A DNA stretch of 64,000 bases from positions 310,001-374,000 of the forward strand of contig CAJTCE010000001.1 of assembly GCA_910574745.1 (NCBI GenBank), given 5' to 3'. Below, piece by piece: positions 1 through 8,526 of the stretch. The translations under genes were made by a program, and so were the position numbers. Origin of the DNA: Lachnospiraceae bacterium. GTDB lineage: Bacteria > Bacillota > Clostridia > Lachnospirales > Lachnospiraceae. The notes beneath the pieces were generated by a model. That model was given only the letters and a program-made list of their open reading frames with translations. It was not told the origin of the DNA and did no database searches. The stretch's first letter is position 1. The number at the start of each line of letters is the position of its first letter.

Positions 1-107
1 TTTTTCTTTTTGTCCTTATATTCAGCCGCCAGATCCAACAGATAGGTAATCTCCTCCGGCGTATAATCCAACAGCTTCAAAAAATGCTTTCCTTTCAAAT
101 CTGCCAT
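1..107 (-). CDS. argF: Ornithine carbamoyltransferase, N-terminal 35 codons (partial at window edge)
   Basis: The translated fragment begins MADLKGKHFLKLLDYTPEEI and continues to the window edge with a LLDLAAEYKDKKK helix. This matches the N-terminal helix region of anabolic/catabolic ornithine carbamoyltransferases of clostridia, which join carbamoyl phosphate and ornithine to give citrulline in arginine synthesis. The carbamoyl-phosphate motif (STRT) lies outside the window, so the call rests on N-terminal similarity only. The ATG at 105-107 is preceded by a GGAGGA ribosome binding site and a sigma-A-like promoter at 175-203. The gene runs off the left edge. Confidence 0.8.
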   Translation of the reverse strand, partial: MADLKGKHFLKLLDYTPEEITYLLDLAAEYKDKKK

Positions 108-174
108 TTTTCCATCCTCCTCAAAATCATCTGCAGCTCATCATAAAATGATTCATAAATCTCGCTCTTTTCCT

Positions 175-203
175 ATCTTAACTTATCCTTCCCTTTGTTG
201 CAA
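175..203 (-). promoter_or_regulatory. Sigma-A-type promoter of argF
   Basis: On the minus strand TTGCAA (198-203) and TAAGAT (175-180) are separated by exactly 17 bp and lie about 70 bp upstream of the argF start. The leader holds an AT-rich stretch with TGAATCATTTTATGA, which is only loosely like an ArgR box; I do not claim regulation from it. Confidence 0.55.
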
Positions 204-348
204 GCCTAATAAAGCATCGGAAATCACAAAGCATGGAATCTGACAGGGATTACAATTTCCTTACAATGGTTAAACTATTCTCAGGTATGGCAAAAAAATT
301 TTCCATCCCAAAAACAACAAATTCATTACCCTCCCCCTGGGGCACCTA

Positions 349-377
349 TTGCCTTTGCCCTGAGGGCATAGTATAAA
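349..377 (+). promoter_or_regulatory. Promoter of the ABC exporter with a dyad operator in the spacer
   Basis: TTGCCT (349-354) and TATAAA (372-377) are 17 bp apart. The spacer contains the perfect palindrome TGCCCTGAGGGCA (356-368), and a second GC-rich dyad CCCCTGGGG lies just upstream near 334-342. A dyad between -35 and -10 is the classical placement for a repressor or a MerR-like activator. No regulator gene is adjacent in the window, so the protein that binds is unknown. The rest of the 405 bp gene-free stretch 108-512 is AT-rich leader of argF on one side and the structured leader below on the other. Confidence 0.5.
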
Positions 378-385
378 ATACGTTT

Positions 386-463
386 GCAGAGGAGCCAAAA
401 GAGACAGGAAGTCTTTGAAGCATCCTTCTAAGCAGGCAAGGCCCAACCGGCCCGGCCTCTGCT
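386..463 (+). other. Structured 5' leader of the ABC exporter mRNA
   Basis: GCAGAGG at 386-392 is complementary to CCTCTGC at 457-463, closing a ~78 nt domain that also contains a GGCC-rich inner hairpin around 437-455. It lies between the predicted promoter and the ribosome binding site (GGAGGA at about 499) of the ABC ATPase gene. It does not match a riboswitch consensus that I know. It could be a regulatory leader or simply a stable 5' stem. Confidence 0.35.
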
Positions 464-512
464 AAAAACCAATCCTTATCAAAAAGGAAACATAATGTAG
501 GAGGAAAACACT

Positions 513-1229
513 ATGCTTACGATCGATCATTTAACCAAACATTACAAGGGCAGCAATAAAGGCGTTACCGATATCTGCCTGGAAATTGAAGCAGGCGATA
601 TCTACGCCTTTATCGGCCACAACGGCGCCGGCAAGACAACGACTATAAAATGCGTTGCCGGCATTCACGATTTTGATTCCGGAAAAATCCTGATAGACGG
701 AAGCAGCATCCGGGAAAGTCCGCTTCTATGCAAAAGCAGATTTGCCTATATTCCGGATAACCCCGATTTGTACGAATATCTGACCGGTATTCAGTATCTG
801 AATTTCATTGCCGACGTTTTTAACGTCCCTGCCCGCATACGGGAGGAGCTCATCGGACGTTACGGAAACGAATTTGAGATCACATCCTCCCTGGGGGATT
901 TAATCTCCACCTATTCCCACGGCATGAAACAAAAGCTGGCCATCATTTCCGCACTGATTCACCAGCCGAAGCTGCTGATCTTAGACGAGCCCTTCGTAGG
1001 GCTTGATCCAAAAGCATCCGTAATCTTAAAAAATATCATGCGGGAAATCTGTGACGGCGGCGGAGCTATTTTTTTCTCCACCCATGTTCTGGACGTGGCG
1101 GAAAGACTATGTAATAAAGTCGCGATCATCAAAGACGGAAGCCTGATTGCTTCCGGCAGCATGGAGGAAATACTGAAGCAGGGAGAGTCTCTGGAATCTA
1201 TTTTTATGGAGGTGGTCAAAAATGCTTAA
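513..1229 (+). CDS. ABC transporter ATP-binding protein (exporter type)
   Basis: This 238-residue protein is the nucleotide-binding subunit of an ABC-2-like exporter. Walker A GHNGAGKT is at residues 35-42, the signature YSHGMKQ at 134-140 and Walker B LLILDEP at 154-160, followed by the D-loop and the switch histidine in FFSTHV. The Q-loop glutamine is replaced within IPDNPDLY, as is usual in the YtrB/EcsA-like group. The start ATG at 513 has GGAGGAAAAC upstream. The stop overlaps the next gene by 8 bp, so the two are translationally coupled and probably form one transporter. The substrate cannot be told from sequence; self-resistance or membrane-stress exporters of this type are common in Firmicutes. 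Confidence 0.88.
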   Translation: MLTIDHLTKHYKGSNKGVTDICLEIEAGDIYAFIGHNGAGKTTTIKCVAGIHDFDSGKILIDGSSIRESPLLCKSRFAYIPDNPDLYEYLTGIQYLNFIADVFNVPARIREELIGRYGNEFEITSSLGDLISTYSHGMKQKLAIISALIHQPKLLILDEPFVGLDPKASVILKNIMREICDGGGAIFFSTHVLDVAERLCNKVAIIKDGSLIASGSMEEILKQGESLESIFMEVVKNA

Positions 1230-2820
1230 ACAGATAAAACTTCTTACCAAACTGGAGCTTTGTAATATTTATAACCTGAATGTCCTCCGTTTTTCCAAAA
1301 ACAGCCGAAGGAAGAAAAAAGATCTTTCCGTTATGATGCTCTGGCTGTTCCTGATTGTCATGCTTATTTTTTATGTAAGTAATCTTTCCTACGGCCTGCT
1401 TAGGCTGGAGCTTGGCAGTCTGATTCCTGCTTACCTGATCACGGTTGCCAGCCTGCTCATTTTTTTCTTTGGTATTTTCAAAGCAGGAAATACTATTTTC
1501 CGGAAAAACGGTTATGATATCCTTTGCTCCCTGCCTATAAACCGTACCGCTATTGTCGTCGGCCGCTTCCTGCGCCTGTATGTTGAAAACCTGGTCATCG
1601 CATTCCTGATCGTAATGCCGGGACTTTTTGTCTATGCATGGTTTTTAAAGCCCGGGGCGGCTTTTTATATCCTTGGCGCTCTCAGCATACTTATCCTTCC
1701 CCTTGTGCCCATAACGGCTTCCATCCTGATAGGCGCTGTGATTATGGGCATTTCCTCCAGAATGAAGCATAAAAGTCTGGCGGCGGCAGGTCTGTCCGTT
1801 CTCTTTGTCCTGTTGATCATGTACGGTTCTTCCAGGCTTTCTATTATGGAAGAAACCATTACCCCCGAAATGCTCAGGGAATTATCCTCCGTCATAATGG
1901 GAACCCTTGAAAAAGTATATCCCCCTGCCGTCTGGCTGGGCAGGGCCGTCATAGCAGGCAGCTTTATGCCATGCTTTATCTGCGCCGGCGCTTTTCTCGC
2001 AGTTTTTGCAGCTGCTGCAGCCATAGTCTCCATTTTTTTCCACGCCATCAGCCAAAGTCTCTGCACAACCTCTGCCAGACATAATTATGAATTAAAAACG
2101 CTGAAAAAGTCTTCTGTATTATCTTCCCTGTGCAAGCGGGAATTTAGACGCTATTTTTCATCCAGCATTTATGTGACTAACACCATTATCGGTCCTATTC
2201 TGGGATGCATTCTCTCCGGCGCCCTCCTTTTTACCGGCACGGATGTTATTACAAAATCCCTGCCCATTCCTCTTGATATCTGCACCTTTGCCCCTTTCGT
2301 CTTTTCAGGAATCTTTTGTATGATGACGACCACGGCAACCTCCATTTCCATGGAAGGCAAAAACTGGTGGATTTTAAAAAGTCTGCCCTTATCCCCCAAA
2401 TCCGTTTTAAATGCCAAAATCCTCATGAATCTGCTTCTGATGCTCCCGTTTTACCTGATATCCGAAGTCCTGTTGATTCCTGCACTGAAACCGGAAACCT
2501 TTTTCGACGGATTTTTCCTTTGTCTGATACCCGCCGTCATTATTCTGTTTTCCTGCGTATACGGTATTGCCGTCAACCTGCACTTTCCCGTATTAAACTG
2601 GGAAAACGAAATAACCATCGTAAAACAAAGCATTTCCGCCATACTAGGCGGCATGGGAGGCGTCTTCCTTTCAGCCGTATGCGCTGTAATTATCTTTCTG
2701 ATTTCTCAGGAATACTACGCTCTTTTCAAAGCTTTGATCTGCATTTTCATTTTAGGAGCAACAGCGCTTTTGCACAAAAGAATTACTGCTCCCGACGCCT
2801 GGCGGCGTTATGAACTGTAA
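1222..2820 (+). CDS. ABC exporter membrane subunit
   Basis: This 532-residue protein is strongly hydrophobic, with roughly ten to twelve predicted membrane segments in two clusters (about residues 35-230 and 255-515) divided by a polar stretch near residues 280-300. It resembles the large duplicated-type permeases that pair with YtrB-like ATPases, although family membership is inferred from pattern rather than a single motif. It starts inside the last codons of the ATPase gene (8 bp overlap) with GGAGGTGG as ribosome binding site. The pair is followed by palindromic element copy 1, whose left arm would terminate this transcript. Confidence 0.75.
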   Translation: MLKQIKLLTKLELCNIYNLNVLRFSKNSRRKKKDLSVMMLWLFLIVMLIFYVSNLSYGLLRLELGSLIPAYLITVASLLIFFFGIFKAGNTIFRKNGYDILCSLPINRTAIVVGRFLRLYVENLVIAFLIVMPGLFVYAWFLKPGAAFYILGALSILILPLVPITASILIGAVIMGISSRMKHKSLAAAGLSVLFVLLIMYGSSRLSIMEETITPEMLRELSSVIMGTLEKVYPPAVWLGRAVIAGSFMPCFICAGAFLAVFAAAAAIVSIFFHAISQSLCTTSARHNYELKTLKKSSVLSSLCKREFRRYFSSSIYVTNTIIGPILGCILSGALLFTGTDVITKSLPIPLDICTFAPFVFSGIFCMMTTTATSISMEGKNWWILKSLPLSPKSVLNAKILMNLLLMLPFYLISEVLLIPALKPETFFDGFFLCLIPAVIILFSCVYGIAVNLHFPVLNWENEITIVKQSISAILGGMGGVFLSAVCAVIIFLISQEYYALFKALICIFILGATALLHKRITAPDAWRRYEL

Positions 2821-2858
2821 AAAACATTATTTCCCATAACCCCTCCAAAACAGTCCCT

Positions 2859-3085
2859 TAATTTAGCCCCCGGCTTTGCTTTGGCTTGGCTCCGGGGGGC
2901 TTTTTTGTAAAAAAATATTTAATTGAAGGAACCCTTGCAAAGGCGTCAGCACTAAGATTGCGTTCTTTGCAATCCTATGTGCTGTTACGTCCTTTTCCGG
3001 AGCGAAAGCGTGTTCCTGAAATAAATATTCTTTTTACAAAAAAGTCCCCCGAGCCAAGCCGAAGCAAAGCCGGGGGTAAAATTCC
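2859..3085. repeat. Palindromic element, copy 1 (MITE-like, with terminator arms)
   Basis: A ~227 bp imperfect palindrome fills the space between the convergent ABC permease and araD genes. The outer arms are GC-rich hairpins: the left arm AGCCCCCGG...CCGGGGGGCT is followed by TTTTTT on the plus strand, and the right arm is its inverted counterpart followed by a T-run on the minus strand. Each arm therefore terminates transcription entering the element. The centre folds as CAGCAC...GTGCTG enclosing GATTGC...GCAATC. A second copy lies at 7319-7566. No transposase is present, and target-site duplications could not be identified. Short ORFs inside the element are repeat-derived and not credible genes. 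Confidence 0.8.
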
Positions 3086-3110
3086 TAACTCTCTTTCAAA
3101 AATTCTATTT

Positions 3111-3806
3111 CTAATTCTGTCCGTAATAAGCGTTTGCCCCGTGTTTTCTAAAATAATGCTTATCCTGCAATTCCTTGGGCGCAGGCTCCACCTGCGGATA
3201 GATGGTTTCCGTCCGGTAAGCCATTTTAGCCACTTCTTCCAGAACTACTGCGTTATGGACAGCTTCTAACGCATCCTTTCCCCATGAGAACGGACCGTGG
3301 TTTTTGCATAAAACGGCAGGCACTGCCATGGGATCTTTTTCCAATCTTTTAAATTCATCAACAATCAGATGACCGGTATTTTCTTCATACGCCGCCTCTA
3401 TTTCCTCCTCTGTCAGGCATCTTAGACAGGGCACTTCTCCATAAATATAATCGGCATGGGTGGTTCCGTAGCAGGGGATGCTCCTTCCTGCCTGGGCCCA
3501 GCTTGTGGCATAAGAGGAATGGGTATGGACGACGCCGCCGATTTCGGGAAATGCTTTATAAAGCTCTAAATGGGTAGGCGTATCGGAGGACGGTTTATAT
3601 TTTCCTTCAACCCGATTGCCCGCTAAATCCATAACGACCATATCGTCAGGCGTTAACTTATCATAATCCACGCCGGAAGGCTTAATGACAAACAAGCCCT
3701 TCTCTCTGTCAATTCCGCTCACGTTGCCCCATGTAAAGGTAACCAGACCGTAATGGGGCAGCAACATATTCGCTTCATATACCTGTTTTTTTAATTCTTC
3801 TAACAT
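3111..3806 (-). CDS. araD: L-ribulose-5-phosphate 4-epimerase
   Basis: This 231-residue class II aldolase-fold enzyme converts L-ribulose 5-phosphate to D-xylulose 5-phosphate, the last step before the pentose phosphate pathway. The zinc-binding histidines are seen in [14 protein letters not shown] and later in the [15 protein letters not shown]-terminus, and the substrate motifs TWGNVSG and SSDTPTH are intact. Length equals the usual ~230 residues. The start is fixed by GGAGGAACATT before ATG at 3804-3806. It is the last gene of the araA-araB-araD run and ends with TAG, showing that UAG serves as a normal stop here. A palindromic element lies 25 bp beyond its stop. Confidence 0.95.
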   Translation of the reverse strand: MLEELKKQVYEANMLLPHYGLVTFTWGNVSGIDREKGLFVIKPSGVDYDKLTPDDMVVMDLAGNRVEGKYKPSSDTPTHLELYKAFPEIGGVVHTHSSYATSWAQAGRSIPCYGTTHADYIYGEVPCLRCLTEEEIEAAYEENTGHLIVDEFKRLEKDPMAVPAVLCKNHGPFSWGKDALEAVHNAVVLEEVAKMAYRTETIYPQVEPAPKELQDKHYFRKHGANAYYGQN

Positions 3807-3827
3807 AATGTTCCTCCATATGACAGC

Positions 3828-3864
3828 CGGACAACCGCAATGATTCGCAATCGGCAGTTGTCCG
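3828..3864 (-). other. Stem-loop in the araB-araD intergenic region
   Basis: CGGACAAC and GTTGTCCG form an 8 bp stem that encloses a smaller GATT/AATC pairing. It sits between the araB stop and the araD ribosome binding site and has no T-run, so it is more likely an mRNA processing or stability element than a terminator. Confidence 0.4.
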
Positions 3865-3918
3865 AAGCATCTTATATAAAAGCTATAAACAGTTTTTAAA
3901 GTTGGTTGTCATTTATTA

Positions 3919-5508
3919 TTAAAGCGCATCTACAGCCGCATGCTCAATGGCCAAGCCGTCCATATAACGTTTCATGAACTTCTCAAAGCCTTCCACGTCC
4001 TCTTTCACAGGCTCCATACTGCTGCCGCTCTGTCCGGCAAAGATTTTATTTTTCAGGTAATCTCCCAGACCCTCCCAATCTTCTTTATTCTGCATATATG
4101 CTGCAAGCAGGGCAATTCCCCATGCGCCGCCTTCCCCGGCCGTTTCCATAACGGATACGGAGGTATTCATTGCCGCAGCCGCAACTCTCTGTCCTACGCC
4201 CTTTGTCTTAAACAAACCGCCGTGTCCAAACATTTCGTCTACTTCTACGGCTTCCTCTTTAAACAAAAGATCCAGACCCGCTTTCAACGCTGCAAGGGAA
4301 GAATATAAATGGGCTCTCATAAAGTTAGCAAGATTAAACTTATCCTCTGCTTTTCTCACAAACAAAGGAGCTCCTTCGTCAAAGCCTGTTACAGGCTCGC
4401 CGGAGAAATAGTTGTAGGAAATCAGACCGCCGCAATCTGCGTCTCCTTCCATGGCTTTATTATAAAGTACGGAAAACAGCTTATTTTTATCTACCCTGCT
4501 GCCCATGCTTTGTGCAAATTCATCAAATATATTGACCCATGCATTCAAATCCGAGGTACAGTTATTGCAATGTACCATTGCCACAAGGGCGCCGTCCGGT
4601 GTTGTCACAAGGTCAATCTGGGGATAAACCTTTGTAAGCTCTTTCTCCAGAACGATCATGGCAAAAACACTGGTACCCGCAGAAACATTTCCCGTCCTTT
4701 TACCAACGCTGTTGGTAGCCGCCATTCCCGTTCCCGCATCTCCTTCGGGAGGACATACGGGAATGCCCGCCTGAAGATTCCCGGTAACATCCAAAAGCGC
4801 CGCTCCTTCTTTTGTAAGCTCTCCGGCATTTTCTCCTGCCGTCAGAACCTTAGGCAGAATATCTTCCAATTTCCATGCAAATCCTTCCGCTTCCGTCAGC
4901 TTATTGAATTTATTAATCATGGTCTTATCATAATCGCCGCTCTTTATATCAATGGGAAACATGCCCGAAGCGTCTCCTACTCCTAAGACTCTCTGTCCCG
5001 TCAGTTTAAAATGTACATATCCCGCCAGCGTGGTAAAGAAAGCAACGTCTTTCACATGCTCTTCTTTATTTAAGATTGCCTGATACAAATGGGCAATGCT
5101 CCATCTTTGGGGAATATTATAGTTAAATTCTTTTGTCAGCTTAGAAGCCGCTTCTTCGGTAATGGTATTTCTCCATGTCCTGAAAGGCACTAAAAGGTTA
5201 TCCTCTTTGTCAAATGCCAGATAGCCGTGCATCATAGCGGAAAATCCCATCGAACCGATTTTGGTAACGGTCACGCCGTACTGCTCCTTTACATCCTTTA
5301 ACAAATCCTGATAGCATCCCTGCATGCCCTTCCAGACCTCTTCCAAGGAATAGGTCCATATGCCGTCCACATATTGGTTTTCCCATTCATAACTGCCTGC
5401 CGCTAAGGGAGCTCCTTTTTCATCGATCAGAACTCCTTTGATCCTTGTAGAGCCAAGCTCAATACCCAGAAAAGTTTTTCCTTCTTCAATTAATAATTTC
5501 TTGTCCAT
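3919..5508 (-). CDS. araB: FGGY-family carbohydrate kinase, probable L-ribulokinase
   Basis: This 529-residue protein has the two-domain FGGY kinase pattern. The N-terminal phosphate-binding strand [15 protein letters not shown] is at about residues 14-28, GAGTG-like [14 protein letters not shown] lies mid-protein, and the C-terminal adenosine motif [19 protein letters not shown] is near residue 425. Substrate is inferred from its place between araA and araD: phosphorylation of L-ribulose. It belongs to the long clostridial type often annotated simply as FGGY kinase or ATPase rather than to the E. coli AraB type. A perfect TATAAT (minus strand, 5571-5576) upstream, with a poor -35, could be an internal promoter that would keep araB and araD expressed despite the araA nonsense codon. 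Confidence 0.85.
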   Translation of the reverse strand: MDKKLLIEEGKTFLGIELGSTRIKGVLIDEKGAPLAAGSYEWENQYVDGIWTYSLEEVWKGMQGCYQDLLKDVKEQYGVTVTKIGSMGFSAMMHGYLAFDKEDNLLVPFRTWRNTITEEAASKLTKEFNYNIPQRWSIAHLYQAILNKEEHVKDVAFFTTLAGYVHFKLTGQRVLGVGDASGMFPIDIKSGDYDKTMINKFNKLTEAEGFAWKLEDILPKVLTAGENAGELTKEGAALLDVTGNLQAGIPVCPPEGDAGTGMAATNSVGKRTGNVSAGTSVFAMIVLEKELTKVYPQIDLVTTPDGALVAMVHCNNCTSDLNAWVNIFDEFAQSMGSRVDKNKLFSVLYNKAMEGDADCGGLISYNYFSGEPVTGFDEGAPLFVRKAEDKFNLANFMRAHLYSSLAALKAGLDLLFKEEAVEVDEMFGHGGLFKTKGVGQRVAAAAMNTSVSVMETAGEGGAWGIALLAAYMQNKEDWEGLGDYLKNKIFAGQSGSSMEPVKEDVEGFEKFMKRYMDGLAIEHAAVDAL

Positions 5509-5625
5509 GTCCCACTCTCCATTTTCTCAAAATTATCTGCCTTGTTTTCAGTTCCTTCTCACTAATGCCTATTATATCACAAAGGCAAACGTCCGTATCC
5601 GGTTTCGTTCCTCCCCTTATACGCA

Positions 5626-7122
5626 TTATTTATAAAAAACCTCTCCCAACATAAGATCCCTTTTGAAATCGCGGATTTTTGTATCCTTATCAATATAAAC
5701 CGCTTCAATGCCCATTGCGTTTGCCCATTCTCCCATCTGCTCCGCCGTAAGGTCATAGGTAAACGCAGTATGATGAGCTCCTCCTGCCAGAATCCATGCT
5801 TCCGCCCCTGTATACATATCCGGCTCCGGCGTCCAGAAATTACTTGCCACCGGCAGATTCGGCATGGGCTTTTCAATCTTTTTACACTCCACGTCATTGA
5901 TGATCAGACGGAACCTGTTGCCCAGATCAATCAGGGAGGTTGCAATGCCGCGTCCCTCTTTTGAAGCAAACACCAGCCTTGCAGGATCCTCTCTGTCTCC
6001 CATGCTTAAGGGCCGGCACTTAATACTGATAGGACCCTCTGCAATAGTAGGACAGATTTCAAGCATGTGCGCCTGCAAAATTCCTTCTTTCCCTTTTACC
6101 AGATTATAGGTATAATCCTCCAGCATAGAAGTTCCCTTAGGGTTTTTCAAATCTGAGGTCATAATCTTCATAAGGCGTACCATAGCCGCTACCTTCCAGT
6201 CGCCTTCTGCTCCAAAACCGTAGCCCTTCTCCATCAGTCTCTGAATCGCCAGACCCGGAAGCTGCTTCAAGGCCCCCAAATCTCCAAAATGAGTCACGAT
6301 AGCCTGATAATTCTTTTCCTCCAAAAATCTCTCAAAGCCGATTTCAATCTGTGCCTGAACAGCAACATGCTTTTTGAACTCCTCTGCATCCCGGCCCTCT
6401 AATAAAATTTCATATTTATCATAATATTCTTCCACCAAAGCGTTGACGTCTCCTGCCGAAACACGATCCACGCTCTTTGCAATTTCATTAACTGGATAAG
6501 CATCCACTTCCCAGCCGAATTTAATCTGTGCCTCAACCTTGTCGCCCTCTGTAACTGCCACATTCCGCATATTGTCAGCCACACGCATAACACGGATATG
6601 GCTGCTTTCAACAATACCCACCGCCGTTCTCATCCACATAGCGATCTTCCCCTCAACAACAGGATCGGACTAGTGACCTACCACAACCTTTCTTTCAATG
6701 CGCATTCTGCTCACAATATGCCCATATTCACGATCTCCGTGGGCAGACTGGTTTTCATTCATGAAATCCATATTGATGGTGTCGTAAGGAAGCTCTTCAT
6801 TAAACTGCGTATGTAAATGAAGCAGCGGCTTTCTATACTCCTGCAATCCCAATATCCAGGACTTTGCCGGAGAAAAAGTATGCATCCATGTAATAACCCC
6901 TGCACAGGTATCATCCAGATTCGCTTCGTTAAAAGTCTTACGTATCAACTCATTGGTAATTAAAGTGGGTTTCCACACAACCTCATAGGGAAGAATTCCC
7001 GAGTTATTTAACCCCTCCACAATTTTGCGTGAATGCTCTGCAACCTTTTTCAGACATTCGTCTCCATAAAGATCCTGGGAACCGGTACAAAACCAAAACT
7101 TGTACTCCTTTTTCTGCAACAT
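5626..7122 (-). pseudogene. araA: L-arabinose isomerase interrupted by an in-frame amber codon
   Basis: Read through, this frame encodes about 498 residues, the normal AraA length, and converts L-arabinose to L-ribulose. A TAG at 6670-6672 (codon 151) splits it. The flanking sequence reads VVVGH-stop-SDPVVEGKIAMWMR, where family members have GHW followed by a D-containing stretch, so a conserved Trp codon TGG has become TAG by one substitution. All catalytic elements (GAEGDW, LEDYTYN, AHMLEICP, GGAHHT) lie in the downstream part in the same frame. The start at 7122 was chosen for the GGAGG spaced 8 bp before ATG. GAGGGGAAG precedes an ATG 30 bp after the stop, so reinitiation as a split protein is possible. 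Recent inactivation, sequence error or suppression are alternatives. Confidence 0.88.
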
Positions 7123-7175
7123 ACAAAATACCTCCTTCATCACATTTTACGGTCTCTAATATAATTAAATGATAT

Positions 7176-7201
7176 AACTTGTATGCTTATCACTACAAGT
7201 T
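7176..7201. promoter_or_regulatory. Dyad operator upstream of araA, AraR-like half-sites
   Basis: AACTTGTA and TACAAGTT form a perfect 8 bp inverted repeat with a 10 bp spacer, 54-80 bp upstream of the araA start. The ACTTGTA/TACAAGT half-sites resemble those of AraR operators in Firmicutes, but the spacer is wider than in the compact B. subtilis site. On the minus strand TTGTAG inside the dyad and TATATC 16 bp later could be the promoter, so the dyad would overlap it. The remaining stretch 7202-7318 shows no gene or clear signal. Confidence 0.5.
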
Positions 7202-7318
7202 GTTTTTTTACGAATCCAATGAGAAAAATTGTGAAGCGCCGCAAATTCCCTACCCCCCTCCAACACACTCCATTAAGCCCCTCCCTTTTGAGCCGGAATT
7301 CGCTTAACGCCCGGAAAG

Positions 7319-7566
7319 TGGAAAAGGATTTTGCCTCCGCGGCTTTGCTTTGGCTTGGCCCTGGGGGCTTTCTTTTGCAAAAAATATATTTAATTGAAGG
7401 AACCCTGCAAAAGCGTCGGCACTTAGATTGCGTCCTTTGCAATCTTACGTGCCGTTACGCTTTTGTCGGAGCGCAAGCGTGTTCCTGAAATAAATATACT
7501 TTTTTTGCAAAAGAAAGCCCCCGGGGCCAAGCCAAAGCAAAGCCGCGGAGGCAAAATCCTTTTCCA
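7319..7566. repeat. Palindromic element, copy 2
   Basis: This ~248 bp near-perfect palindrome lies between the araA upstream region and the 3' end of the SPFH gene. Terminal arms of about 75 bp begin TGGAAAAGGATTTTGCC and are almost exactly complementary. The core matches copy 1 closely, with paired substitutions: CGGCAC/GTGCCG here against CAGCAC/GTGCTG in copy 1, and AAAAGCGT/ACGCTTTT here against AAAGGCGT/ACGTCCTTT there. Both arms contain a GC-rich hairpin followed by T-rich sequence reading inward, so the right arm would terminate the SPFH transcript. No open frame in it looks genuine. Confidence 0.82.
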
Positions 7567-7599
7567 TCTACCGGGCATCCCACGAATCCCCGAATCAAA

Positions 7600-8526
7600 C
7601 TACTTCTCTGTTATAACTTCCTTAAAACTGGTAGCAAGCCCCGCAAGCCCCTGAATATCAGAAGGAATAATAATCTTGGTAGCCTTGCCATCTGCCGCCT
7701 TACCAAAGGCCTCCAGACTCTTCAACTGCAGAACCGCATCATCCGCGCCTGCTTCTTTTAACATTCTGATACCATCTGCAGTAGCCTGCTGTACCTTCAT
7801 AATCGCTTCAGCCTGACCTTCCGCCTCACGGATCATCTTTTCCTTCTGGGCTTCCGCACGAAGAATTGCCGCTTCTTTTTCAGCCTGTGCTTCCAGAATC
7901 GCGGATTCCTTCTGACCTTCTGCAACCAGAACGGTGGATTTCTTCTCGCCCTCTGCACGAAGGATTGCCTCACGGCGTTCACGCTCTGCCTTCATCTGTT
8001 TCTCCATGGCGTCCTGAATGCCCGCAGGAGGAATGATGTTCTTTAACTCTACACGGTTAACCTTGATACCCCAGGGGTCGGTTGCCGCATCTAAGGTACT
8101 GCTCATCTTTGCATTGATGATTTCCCTGGAGTTTAAGGTCTGGTCTAACTCCATATCGCCGATGATGTTACGAAGGGTTGTTGCCGTCAGGTTTTCGATG
8201 GCCATGATCGGATTCTCAACACCGTATGCATAAAGCTTAGGGTCCGTAATCTGGAAGAATACGATCGTATCAATTCTCATGGTAACATTATCCTTAGTAA
8301 TAACGGGCTGGGGTGCAAAATCCACCACCTGCTCTTTCAACAAAACTTTTTTTGCGATTTTATCGATAAAAGGAGTTTTGAAATGCATTCCTACAGACCA
8401 TGTGCCTTGATATGCTCCCAGTCTTTCCACAACGTATGCATGAGCCTGAGGGACAATTTTGATGCAGGACGCCAACACCCAGATTACGATAATAATCAAT
8501 ACAATAATTCCAACAACTGCTCCCAT
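7600..8526 (-). CDS. SPFH/band-7 membrane protein (stomatin/paraslipin-like)
   Basis: This 308-residue protein begins with one membrane segment (residues 1-23), followed by an SPFH domain containing VPQAHAYVVERLGAYQ and ENLTATTLRNIIGDMELD, then a long alanine/glutamate-rich coiled coil (about residues 185-250). This is the layout of paraslipin-type SPFH proteins, which form membrane-associated oligomeric cages. It starts directly after the TAA of the nfeD gene without any gap, so the two are one operon; this NfeD-SPFH pairing is widely conserved and its role in bacteria (membrane organisation or protein quality control) is still loosely defined. Palindromic element copy 2 lies 33 bp downstream and probably ends the transcript. 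Confidence 0.92.
   Translation of the reverse strand: MGAVVGIIVLIIIVIWVLASCIKIVPQAHAYVVERLGAYQGTWSVGMHFKTPFIDKIAKKVLLKEQVVDFAPQPVITKDNVTMRIDTIVFFQITDPKLYAYGVENPIMAIENLTATTLRNIIGDMELDQTLNSREIINAKMSSTLDAATDPWGIKVNRVELKNIIPPAGIQDAMEKQMKAERERREAILRAEGEKKSTVLVAEGQKESAILEAQAEKEAAILRAEAQKEKMIREAEGQAEAIMKVQQATADGIRMLKEAGADDAVLQLKSLEAFGKAADGKATKIIIPSDIQGLAGLATSFKEVITEK

Noticed and set aside
120-175. ArgR box in the argF leader
   Set aside because: Only one arm resembles TGAAT and symmetry is poor, so it is not reported as an operator.
2886-3269. 127-codon plus-strand ORF with KKYLIEGTLAKASALRLRSL
   Set aside because: It lies over palindromic element copy 1 and the antisense of araD; a similar phrase appears in copy 2 (7183-7488), so it is repeat-derived and not a gene.
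3940-4986. Plus-strand ORFs of 122 and 225 codons opposite araB
   Set aside because: They are antisense shadows of a well-supported gene and have no motifs or ribosome binding sites.
5626-7122. Read-through of UAG as a recoded amino acid in araA
   Set aside because: araD in the same operon ends with TAG and family members have Trp at the site, so a point mutation or error is a better explanation than genetic code change.
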